The translations under genes and the position numbers were made by a program. 64,000 nt of DNA from Ampullaceana balthica (Eukaryota; Mollusca; Gastropoda; Lymnaeidae). The notes under the pieces were generated by a model. That model worked only from the letters and a program-made list of their open reading frames with translations. It was not told where the DNA came from and did not search any database. This document shows positions 1-11,900 of the stretch, piece by piece (position 1 is the stretch's first letter; each line of letters starts with the position of its first letter). The DNA lies in contig CALYLW010000039.1 of NCBI GenBank assembly GCA_944989445.1, positions 186,001-250,000 on the forward strand, written 5' to 3'.

Positions 1-161
1 ACAGAAATAGTTTGAGATGATGTAGTTTATTAAGAGTTTATCAACAGAAATAGTTTGAGATGATGTAGTTTATTAAGAGTTTATAAACAGAAATAGTTAG
101 AGATGATGTAGTTTATGAAGAGTTTATCAACAGAAATAGTTCGAGATGATGTAGTTTATTA
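1..161. repeat. 43-bp tandem repeat, 4 copies
   Basis: Units start at 1, 44, 87 and 130 with the form acagaaatagtttgagatga... and differ by a few substitutions. The array may extend left of the window. The last copy is cut short near 161, after which the sequence becomes unique. Confidence 0.9.
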
Positions 162-1069
162 ACAGAAACAGCTGAGGTGTTTAGGATCAAGTCCTATGGG
201 ATGGAGATAGGTTGCAGGGAGCCATTTTAGGACAGAGTTTATAAACATCTAATAAACAATCAACTAAGATGGACTACTGCAACAAATTGATAGGTTTAAT
301 GAAAGATATGATGTCCAAATGGTAGATTGGTCAATTGAACCAAAGACACAAAGTTTGAAAACAGAAGTCTCACCACAACGTAATGTTTTATTGTTCAACA
401 GCATACCTAGTTTGGAATTTTTATCATAACACAAAACAATCGAAGGGAAAAAAACCTCTTAATTAATTTTTTTTTAATTGTAAGACTATCTTCCAAAGAT
501 CTTTGTTATTCAAATGTTACAAATACTTTGCAAGGCAGCAGCAACAGTATACAATAAATACTTGTTCTCATTTTAATGTTAGAAAATAAATCGCACTTTA
601 AAAATTGTAGCAATTTCATTTTCCAAATACAAATAATGAATCTGTGAACAAATAAAATTCTTCTTTAGGATCTTACTCAAGTGAATACCTTTAAATTATA
701 ATGCAACAATGTAACTTTAGATTACTGATTTAATTATATAACAGTCATAAGTAAAATGCTTTCCTTTAATAGGGAAAAATGTGAACGTCTCACAACAAAA
801 TGAATTGTAGCCTATGTTAAAATTTAAGTTTTTCTTTTTTTAAAATCATAATTTAAATGAATCCTACAAGTGCACAAATAAACTTCTGCTTTGCTCTTAG
901 ACTAATGGACAAAGATCTAAAAGGATATTTAAAAAATAACAATAACAGAATCTTCTCCACCTTTCATTTTTAAAAAACGTATTTATTTTTTAGAATTTTC
1001 TTATGAATTGATTTGTTAGAAGAGATAAATTGTAATAAAATCTTATTGTTAAGTAGAGATAGTTCTAAT
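162..1069. other. AT-rich intergenic sequence, nothing recognised
   Basis: No credible coding frame, tRNA or repeat boundary was seen. It separates the 43-bp array from the 37-bp array. Confidence 0.6.
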
Positions 1070-1300
1070 AACCTGATTGTTCAGGTGGGACAATTCATAT
1101 ACATGTAACCTGATTGTTCAGGTGGGACAATTCATATACATGTAACCTGATTGTTCAGGTGGGACAATTCATATACATGTAACCTGATTGTTCAGGTGGG
1201 ACAATTCATATACATGTAACCTGATTGTTCAGGTGGGACAATTCATATACATGTAACCTGATTGTTCAGGTGGGACAATTCATATACATGTAACCTGATT
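1070..1300. repeat. 37-bp minisatellite, 6 copies plus a partial
   Basis: Units start at 1070, 1107, 1144, 1181, 1218 and 1255 and are essentially identical; a seventh begins at 1292 and breaks off at a T run. Each unit contains the inverted repeat cctga-ttgt-tcagg, so each copy can form a small hairpin. A degenerate relative (cctgattactcagg) lies near 1377, suggesting that the ancestral motif extended further. Confidence 0.93.
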
Positions 1301-2040
1301 TTTTTGTAGAAATACTCATTTAAACTAATTTTTATTTCAGGTAACTTTTTTTGTTCTGTGGATATAGTTCCCATAACCTGATTACTCAGGAGAGATTGTT
1401 CATATTATCTGATTGATTAATTTGAAAACAAAATTCTTTATCTCTTATAACTTAAAATGTACCAATTATTTGAAATCTTTCTGCCACCTTTAAGATTTTC
1501 ACTGATTAATTTGTTACCAGAAATCATCTTGTGATGTGCTTTTTAGTTTAGAAGGTTTATAGGATCGAATTTCTGATCATCTTTTTATTTTAAATAATAA
1601 CCAAATGCAACTACAGAACGTATTACATGTGTGATGGATTTGGATGCGGGCAAGCATTTTTGGAGTGAACTAATACAGGAATTATCACGTGAACTAACTG
1701 CAGTTAACTTGACTTTACAGTTCTTGTCAACTCGGATATGGGAGAATAAAAGTTACGTTACCAATACAAATTATCACACCAAAACATTCTGTAAAATAAA
1801 ACAAAACACATTTATCATATCATTATTATTCTTTTCTCACAGGGAGCGTCATACACCCTCAACAAGAAAGATGATGTATATATATATATATATATAAATA
1901 TATAATTAAATATCTATGCAAAGATCTTGTTTAAATAAACTGATACATTTAGTTACAGTAACTTTCTTTAAATGACTTGTGGCACAGTGCTGGCCATTCT
2001 TTTGTCACATATTGCACAGGTTTGAATTAATTTACAACAC
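1301..2040. other. AT-rich intergenic sequence with a (TA)n tract
   Basis: There is no supported gene. A short (ta)n microsatellite lies at about 1877-1897. The 88-codon open frame across this part ends in that tract and has no recognisable domain. Confidence 0.55.
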
Positions 2041-2247
2041 TTTAAAACACAGGATTGTTGCCATCTACATAGTGACATTGTCTTATGATAGATTTTAAAC
2101 ACAGGATTGTTGCCATCTACATAGTGACATTGTCTTATGATAGATTTAAAACACAGGATTGTTGCCATCTACATAGTGGCATTGTCTTATGATAGATTTA
2201 AAACACAGGATTGTTGACATCTACATAGTGACATTGTCTTTTGACAT
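2041..2247. repeat. ~52-bp tandem repeat, 4 copies
   Basis: Copies of the form aaacacaggattgttgccat...cttatgatagat begin near 2041, 2093, 2145 and 2197. The last copy diverges near 2240. Confidence 0.88.
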
Positions 2248-2304
2248 CAGTTAATTGTCTGAACTAAATTTATAACATGCAAGGAAAAAAAAACAGGTGC
2301 TTTT

Positions 2305-3520
2305 GGATATTTGAGTAAAAAGGTTGGTTCCTTGATTGATATCTATGGTGGTGACCACATTAAACTTATTGGATATTTGAGTAAAAAGGTTGGTTCCTTG
2401 ATTGATATCTATGGTGGTGACCACATTAAACTTATTGGATATTTGAGTAAAAAGGTTGGTTCCTTGACTGATATCTATGGTGGTGACCACATTAAACTTA
2501 TTGGATATTTGAGTAAAAAGGTTGGTTCCTTGACTGATATCTATGGTGGTGACCACATTAAACTTATTGGATATTTGAGTAAAAAGGTTGGTTCCTTGAC
2601 TGATATCTATGGTGGTGACCACATTAAACTTATTGGATATTTGAGTAAAAATGTTGGTTCCTTGATTGATATCTATGGTGGTGACCAGTGGTGACCACAT
2701 TAAACTTATTGGATATTTGAGTAAAAAGGTTGGTTCCTTGACTGATATCTATGGTGGTGTCCACATTAAACTTATTGGATATTTGAGTAAAAAGGTTGGT
2801 TCCTTGACTGATATCTATGGTGGTGACCACATTAAACTTATTGGATATTTGAGTAAAAAGGTTGGTTCCTTGACTGATATCTATGGTGGTGACCACATTA
2901 AACTTATTGGATATTTGAGTAAAAAGGTTGGTTCCTTGATTGATATCTATGGTGGTGACCACATTAAACTTATTGGATATTTGAGTAAAAAGGTTGGTTC
3001 CTTGACTGATATCTATGGTGGTGACCACATTAAACTTATTGGATATTTGAGTAAAAAGGTTGGTTCCTTGATTGATATCTATGGTGGTGACCACATTAAA
3101 CTTATTGGATATTTGAGTAAAAAGGTTGGTTCCTTGATTGATATCTATGGTGGTGACCACATTAAACTTATTGGATATTTGAGTAAAAAGGTTGGTTCCT
3201 TGACTGATATCTATGGTGGTGACCACATTAAACTTATTGGATATTTGAGTAAAAATGTTGGTTCCTTGATTGATATCTATGGTGGTGACCAGTGGTGACC
3301 ACATTAAACTTATTGGATATTTGAGTAAAAAGGTTGGTTCCTTGACTGATATCTATGGTGGTGACCACATTAAACTTATTGGATATTTGAGTAAAAAGGT
3401 TGGTTCCTTGACTGATATCTATGGTGGTGACCACATTAAACTTATTGGATATTTGAGTAAAAATGTTGGTTCCTTGATTGATATCTATGGTGGTGACCAG
3501 TGGTGACCACATTAAACTTA
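2305..3520. repeat. 66-bp satellite array, about 18 units, with a coupled 9-bp variant
   Basis: The unit ggatatttgagtaaaaaggt... repeats every 66 bp from 2305 (next start 2371). Because 66 is a multiple of 3 and the unit has no stop in two frames, long open frames of a 22-residue repeat appear on both strands; they start and stop with the array and look like no protein family, so I read this as satellite and not coding. Three units carry the change aaaaaggttgg to aaaaatgttgg and are each followed by an extra agtggtgac (near 2686, 3289 and 3496). The spacings of 603 and 207 bp equal 9x66+9 and 3x66+9, which points to expansion by unequal exchange. Confidence 0.95.
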
Positions 3521-5954
3521 TAGGAGGGACAAATTTGCCCCTTAGCATACTCTCTACCCAAACAACATTACCATTTTATGAACAGGTAAATACATTATCT
3601 CATTCTGGGGTTTATTTTTTGTAAGAAATTAACACCAAACTAATTGGATATTATCACTTAAATACCCATTCCCATGGGTGCCCAGGAAATGTTAACATTA
3701 GGTTAGGGTCTAAGGATTTTTACCAGACAGATAAAATGGGTCATCAGATTCATATCTTAACCTTCTAATTATAATGACCTAAAACTCTTTGTAAGCTTAG
3801 ATTTTGACAAGCAACTTTTTCAACCAACCCAAATTTAATCTGATCTTATTTGTAATACATTTCTAATGGTTATTTTTTTAAAAAAGGAAGAAAACTACAT
3901 TGTACATTAGTTCAATGTTATATACCATTAATACTTTGTTTGATTTTATGGTCTCATGGTAATGACTAAATAGTTTTCTAACAAATATACAAGCAGATAT
4001 GTTATTCCACAACTCAATTAATCACAAAAGATTGCAAGGTCAATAACATTCATAAGTTAAATTGAACAATGGTAAGCCACAAACATCTTCTGAAACTTCT
4101 AGTCATTATAAAGCAACTACTAAAAACAAAATACAAATGGTTTCACTAACACATGATGGGAATCACTTTGAAACTTGACAGAAATGTACAATACATCATT
4201 ACACACAACACGTTCTTGTTTAGTAAACATAAAAATTACATTGAGGAATGTGAATTGTTCTCAGTATATCTTACAGGAAATAAACAGAATATGTTTCCAT
4301 TTTCAAACTTAAACTTTAAAAAATAAAAATTGTTTAAATATTTCTAAAACGATGTAAGTAGAATTTGATAAATTTTGTAATAATTGATTATTTTTTCATA
4401 TTCCAAGTGATGCATTTCTACTTTCTAATTTAGTTAAACTTCAAGCCCTACATAGTTCAATAAAAGACCAATAACATTTTTTTTTACAGAAAAGCAATTT
4501 TGAGAAAATCTGAATTATAAAAAGTACAACTAAGATATAAAAGCTTTATAAGTTTTCATAACTTTTCGTTTAGCATAATAAATATATTAATTTACTCCCT
4601 TTCTATTAAGGAAAAAAAAACCACTTAAAAGCCATTTTATAATTTAAAACAAAACATTAAAAAAAAACAACAGCAATAAAATACCTTTCCTCTACCAACT
4701 AGAAATTCAAAGTAAATTAATTGACACAGGTATCACCATTACCAGCATTTTAGGCCTACAAATAAAAGTGAAATCAATTACTCTTATGTTGTTTTGTTTT
4801 TTAAACAAAAGATTATCCATATTAATTGGAGGCATGAGACCAAAGAAATATTTTTGTAAACATTTTTGTTTTTCTTCTGCAGTTTGTGTCACAAACTGCA
4901 TTCTCCCTTTTTAAAAAAATATATTCTTTTATAACAAAACTACATCATTTATACAACCTGGCATAGATTAAATTTTACATTTCATTAATTTTGCATTACC
5001 CACATGATTACATGATTGAATGATTTTAATTACAGATCAACACCAATAATGGTTATAATTTTGAATTTAAAAAATGATTCAAAAACACCAAACCAAAACA
5101 AGTTCAAATAACTAAACAAAAGCAGTGTAAAGCTTGCATCTTGATGGAATGGTCATACTTAAACCTGTATGGGGCAGTTCTCAATTCAGTAATATCAATG
5201 TAATAGTATTCACTATACCTAACTTCACAATTGTATTATTTTAACAGGAAATTCCTGAACACACTGACTTTTTACATAATCTTGCGTCTTACAAGAACTT
5301 TTATCTACACTTGATATTGGTCGGGTTCCATTTATTTTAACTTTCAAGTGAAAGTTTACTGCTAACACCAAAGATAACACAGCATATTCCAAAAAAGAGA
5401 TCTTTTGAAAGAAATCTCCGCTTAAATTGAGAACTGCCCTAAAGCCAATGAAAGACCATAAGAAAAATCCCTTGCTAAACTAACCAAAAGACATGACACA
5501 GCTAAAACCAAAGTCTCAGTCTTCATGTTGAAAGACAGACAAAAAGATTTTAAGATGTGTACAAGAAAAATGAAAAAACCTGAAATGAAATGATGCACTG
5601 AATGGGGGAAAGATTAAGCCCTAAAATATGTTTTTCATTTCAAACAAGTATAGTGTAAAAATATATAGAAGGGGACCGAGATAGTTGAAGATGATTGATG
5701 GGAAGATAAGGTGGGGTTCTCTTGTATTAAAAACGGATTTATTCCTTGTTGGCTGCCTTTAAAAAAAGTTCCTACGTCTCATTTGAACATTCGCCATATT
5801 TTTACACACACAAATGTTTTCCTTAGATTCGATAATGGCAGTCTGTTGTTACAAACTCAGCCAGTTACAATCTTTTATCTGTAACCAGGTTTTCTGTGAG
5901 GTGTTAACTGTTATGTTGACAAATAACACATGTAAAAAAGAAGTTCAAGTTAAA
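3521..5954. other. 3' flank and probable 3' UTR of AFTPH
   Basis: No coding sequence was seen. The part nearest 5954 lies just beyond the AFTPH stop codon on the minus strand and should be its 3' UTR. A possible minus-strand AATAAA is at 5738-5743 (tttatt on the plus strand), but the real cleavage site cannot be chosen by eye. The rest is AT-rich and featureless. Confidence 0.45.
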
Positions 5955-8900
5955 TTATTGTTTGACTGGAAACATTAACACTCTGGACTGCATAAAACTC
6001 AAATCGGGCATCTTTTCCAAAATGCGTAAGGCTTCAGGAGACAGGACTTCATGAGTTGCCAGCTTGACCGTTGGCGTACTCTTCTTCAGAATATCTTCCA
6101 ATGGCTGCAGAGAGGAGCGGGTGGACTCCTGACAGTCGGCTTTAAAAACTGAAACGGAACAAAATAATATAAATTAATAAATCTAAAAAATTAATTTTTG
6201 TGCGAATGAACTTTTCTCCACAAGAAATGCACTCATTTAAGATTTTTAAATTTAAAGACTAGGCTAATGATAATTGCTTACAATTTTATAAATCAGAGCA
6301 AACAAGAGAAGTTACGTTATACAAGGCCAGAGTTGCAATACAATAAAATGCATTTAGTTCTGAATTCTATGTTATTTACAGCATAGATTATTGGCATACA
6401 AGAACTAGTTTTACTGCAGTGACATCAAAGTAATACGCTGAAAGTGCCATGACATTCAACAGTAAGCTAAAAAGTCAAGCTGAAGAATTTAAGAGATGAC
6501 AGCCAGGAGAACAGTTCCGACATAGAGAAAGCTTTTATCAACTGTCACAAAGTTTCTTATTTAGCGACTGTGTAAAATTAGGTTTCTTTTCATAGGAAAT
6601 ACAAATTTCAATCATTTTAAATATTATTGGGTCTAGGAGAAGAACTTAATTGGGGGATGGATTATGCTCAAAATATAATGATTTGTATTTGGTCAATTAT
6701 ATAAGAAAAAAGGCAAAAATAAATAATATCATTATCTGTGACTAATAATTTCATGATACTGCAGAGATGCATAGCTTCTGACTTGATCAACCTGTGATCA
6801 ACTTACAGTGATTTCTGAATAAACATAAAGAATTAATTAATTATTATTTACTTGTCCTTTTTTAAATGTCCTCATAAGGTATTTGGATAGAGAATTTAAT
6901 ATATAATGTTGATTGTCTCTAAAAAAAAATATAATAAGGTATTATGATACTCTCTAAAATATTCATCCTGAAATACCTCAAGTCAGGAACATTGAAATTT
7001 TTAATAAATTTATTTATATTGAAAAATGTTTTCTGAAAGCCTAAACAATGAAGTAAATTTTTATGTTTATGAGGACAGATTTATTATCTTGTGACAATTA
7101 ACATTCATTTACAACACTGCAACTGTTTGAAAAATAAGAGGAAATGAACTTTTTTAAAACACAAAACACCAAATTAATAATAATTATTGAAAAGAAAAGT
7201 ATTTTTCCCAATCAAGAAATAGGAGACTTTATGGCCTAAGAATTTTTGTCATGGTCATAAATCAAAAAAGTAATTTTCAATTCCAGTCCTTAACAAAATC
7301 AAAGAATAATTTCATTTTTGTACATGTACATGACAAAAGAACAGCCGTATGTAACAAAAAATAATTTTTCTTTTAAAATTCTATCAGCACTGACTGAAAA
7401 TTGGACAAATAATGAAAGCAATCAAGAGTTTTTAATATTTAAAAAAATACCATATTTATTTGTGTATGGCGCGCAAAATTTTAAACAGAAAACAACTACC
7501 AAAAGGGTAGATGCGCGATATACACGAGTTCTTGTAGATTTGTAATTTTGAAGATGAAATTTTGGTCCACCATGTTTGTTTACATCTGAGACGAAGCCCT
7601 CTTGAAAGCGGAGCACTGATTGGTCAGTTTTGTTGTAAAAGCCGAATGCGAAAAAAGGGGAAAGACACCTTGCAGCACTCCCACCTGCATTTACCATTGC
7701 TTGTTTTAGCCTGGCGCAATTGCTTGAGCAGGACATCTTGCTCATTTTTTAAAGCGGACAAGTAAATTTCCTTGCAGGCTATTTTGGAAATTGTGTTTAT
7801 ACTGGTAGTTTACTTTACCATGGCATGTTGTCAATAAATATCTTGTCACATGTTATCAACATTTGTCACTGAAAATCATTGGTCTGAGCTGGGAGAAAGT
7901 GAAAAAAAATTTATACCAATTTTCAACCAAAAAATTTAGGGTGCGCGTTATACACGAGTGCGCGCTATACACGAATAAATACGGCAATCAACATTTTTTC
8001 GCTGTATTGGCTTACTATTTTAATTTTGTTTAAACATGTATTATATGCATGAAATTGATTTTGTTTTGGAGTTACATAAATTTAAAAATATACATACCTA
8101 AAATGTAAATTAAAAAACAATTCAATTTTTTCTTTTTTAATTTAAATATACATATTTAACCACTTGAAGATATTTATTTTTTTAACCAGAAATTTTGAAA
8201 AGTCAGAAAATAAAAAAAAGATAAAATGAAAGTGCATCAACAGTCCAACAGAAATGTTAAAATATCAGTGAGATGCAACTGAACAAGTCTTACCCCAATC
8301 CCACTCATCTGTGAGTGTGTTAGCATGAAAGAGGACAAAAGACATCAATATGCTGGTTAATCAATTTTACAGTGTAAGCAAAAATACTTAAGTGCCACTA
8401 ATACAGAAGCATATATACATTTTGAAAAAATGGTTAGTTGCAATGCTTTAACATTCAAAGTCAATAAATCCAATTTCAAATTATTTTTTTCTACTTTACT
8501 ATTTTAACGTGATAAGTTTCTTTGAAATAAAAATATGTCAATGTGTTTAAATTGCTTAGCCTCTCACTTATGCATAAATCTATTCTAAAAGCTTTTATTT
8601 TTAAAAAGAATCACACACAAAAAAATTATTAAACATCTAATTCCATGAAAGTATTTAATGCTTTAAGAATTTTTTTTAATTACATTTGTTTAATTTAATA
8701 TTACTGACTTTTATATCTATTGATAAAAGGCTAGAAATTTACAATTAATAACAATTACTTTTCCGAATTTAAATGCAATATTTTTAAATATTTATTGACA
8801 AGATTTTATAATGGAAACTAAATGTTTTTGGTTTTTTTTTGGGGGGGGGGTTTACGCTAAAGATTAAAAACAAATCATTTCATCTCTTTATCTAATGACT

Positions 8901-11900
8901 TGATAAACTTACTTTCTCTTAAATCATATCAATAAAGAACACATGTAAAAAATTGGACCATTTAAAAAAAAATTATATATATAACTACATAGAACAGAGT
9001 AGAAATACTTTGTGTATCCCACAAAAATAAATAAATAAAATGTTAATTTTCATGTTAGATACATTTTAACGGTAATATACTCGATGGGGATCATTGGTTC
9101 TCTTTTCTTTCTTTTTTTTTAAATAAAGCTTTTTTTTTAAATTTTAAAAAGCAAATAAACTTTCACTATTGTGAAGCCAAAAATTCAAAGCATCGAAACA
9201 GTATATAAATATTAAAGATATAACGGTTTTAATTTTGTCTGCCAAACTTAGGTTAATCGTTATGCTTATTTTTAAAAACCTAATACCTGTAATTAAATGT
9301 TGGAAGTGTTTGGCTATACTCTCTAGAACAAAAATGCTAACAATTATATTTTGGTGACATCACAAGGATGGGTCCTTTACAAAATCAAGTTGGACAACTC
9401 ACCTGATGCCTTTTCATAAGAGTCACTTCCCTGAACGACAAGAAAATCTAAGTCTAGCGTGTTCGCTGGTGACAAAGTGGAGAGAAGAAGAAAACAGGCT
9501 AAGTCTAAGCAATGAGCTACAACAAGGTCTTAGAGTGAGTAGTGACAGTCACCGAAGGAGGCACATGAAAATGAAATACACTTGGATTTGTGTCAGTCAC
9601 TGACAGAAGGAAACTACAGGTGTTACTTGACGAGATGGGTCAAGGAAGGCTGGTACAAAAAAAAGAGATTTAATGAAACTCTAGATGTCACTAAGATAAA
9701 TATTTTGGAGATTAACAGTCATCTTGATGGGTCATAGAAATACTGAGAGGCATTTGTCCACAAAGACCTGCTTTTTTTACCCAAATAATGTGGGAACTGC
9801 TATTGTCACTTGGCTGGGTAGAATTAATGAGAGAATTGCTTCTGTCAAGAGGGTGTGTAAAAGTACTGAAGTGAAACTGCTATTGGCATGAGGGTGTGTA
9901 AAATTACAAAGTGAATCGCTATTGTAACAACCTTGTTGTGTAGAATTACTTAGAGAACTGCTATTGTCATGAATGGGTGTAAATTTACAGAGTGAATCGC
10001 TATTGTAACAACTTTCTTATGTAGAATTACTTAGAGAACTGCTATTGTCATGAATGGGTGTAAATTTACAGAGTGAATCGCTATTGTAACAACTTTCTTA
10101 TGTAGAATTACTTAGAGAACTGCTATTGTCATGAATGGGTGTAAATTTACAGAGTGAATCGCTATTGTAACAACTTTCTTATGTAGAATTACTTAGAGTA
10201 CTGCTATTGTCATGAGAGAGTGTAAAATTACTTTCTTTCAATGGCAATCATAGATGGACATTAATGATACATCTATTAATAGGTACACCTTAGAGTAGTC
10301 ATGGAGATTTCAGGTGGGAAAATGAATCACTAAGAAACAGATCTGAATTATAGCCAGAGAGAGTGCCACACTTATTTCCGGTGGTGTTGAAATGATACAT
10401 GAAGTGCAAGAAGCAAAAACTGTAGCTCAAACGGCTTTTTTAATTCAGGAAGTTAAAAAAGCAAATGCATAAATAAAATTCAAATGGGATATCAGCAAAC
10501 AAGTTAAAATGAAAGATAAGTTTTATAGATTTTTTTTTGTGTGTGACTTTGTCAGCTGGTAGATATTTATTAATTAGCACATGACATTCATCATAAAAAT
10601 TTCACTCTCTTTTTCCTGGTATAGTTGTGTTGTACAGGTGACAACTTACATTTTAACTAGTTTGCCTATTCTTTTATCAAATAAATTTGTTTTTAAATGG
10701 AAAGAAAAGATTTGAAGACCTCAAGGGAAGAAACGGATATGTGACATTTTTTTACATTTTTAGTTATCCCCTGTATCTGATAGAGGATAGAAAAATATAG
10801 TGTTCTGAATGCAGTTTTATGAAAAAATTATGTATCTGACCCTATTAAAAATTCAAATCTATTTAGTCAATTTATAAGATATATGTATAATTTTGAACTT
10901 TAAAACTTGAATATCTCAAAAATACAAAAATGTGACATAGCCCTTTCTTCCCTTGAGCTCTTCATTTGGTAATGGGCCACCACTGAAACTTGAATTTAAT
11001 AAAATAGTCTGCACAGTTGTCATAGTGTTTCAGGTATTCATTTTATTTTTTAGTTCAAAAATGACATACAAAATACTTGATGTGATGGAAATGGGACTAT
11101 TTTCTTGTTCAATCTCAGCAGCTGATATGAACATGAAAAAAGAAACTATGGACTAAATATGAAAATTGTTTAACAAAGATAACATGAGCTGGGGGATGAA
11201 TAAAGATATGGTTTTTGCTGTAATGGTCAGAGTAAGCATAGTACAAAGCTTAAATGGAAAGAAACATATTATGTGCATTAAATGACGTTTGAATAACATA
11301 AGAAAAACGACGACCCAGTGCTGACAATTAAGATGTCTTCTCACATGTCCTGTGAATCAAAGCTAAAGAAGAGAAGAATAAATAATGCAAAATTTACCTA
11401 ACTCCAAAATACTTGTAAAAAAATTTCAAAGCATTGAAGTACTTTATTTGTTTAAACCATGAATAAAAAATAAAATTGGGCTTGAAAATATATAAAGCAA
11501 CAAACTTAAAACCTGCTATAGTTAAGCTGGTGATGGCAAAGCCTTGTATGGTAGGTGCATATATTATATGTATGTAAGGATAGTCTAAAGCTCTATAAGG
11601 AGAAGCCAATAAGCTTTGAAGTTAAAAGGGAACAGCAGAAACTACTGGGAGTGACAAAAGCCTTTTAACCACGAGCGAAAAGTGCTATTTGAGTTTTAGA
11701 GTAATTTCTATCAAAGAACACCTAATTACTTTCGTCTCACATTCATATTTATATGATTAGCTATAAATGTGATACAAAGATCCTCTTTGTAAACAGTTTC
11801 CAGTAAAAGCAACAACAAAAAAATCCTTTTTCGCTCAAATCCGAAGTTTATGAGGTAACAACACAGAAAGCAGTACGTGAAATGAGCATATCAGAAGCAA

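Noticed and set aside
1070..1300. Regular repeats that could be mistaken for a CRISPR array
   Set aside because: The units are contiguous, with no variable spacers, and the genome is eukaryotic.
2251..3548. Long open frames on both strands encoding a 22-residue repeat
   Set aside because: They arise because the satellite unit is 66 bp with no stop in those frames. They begin and end with the array and match no protein family that I know.
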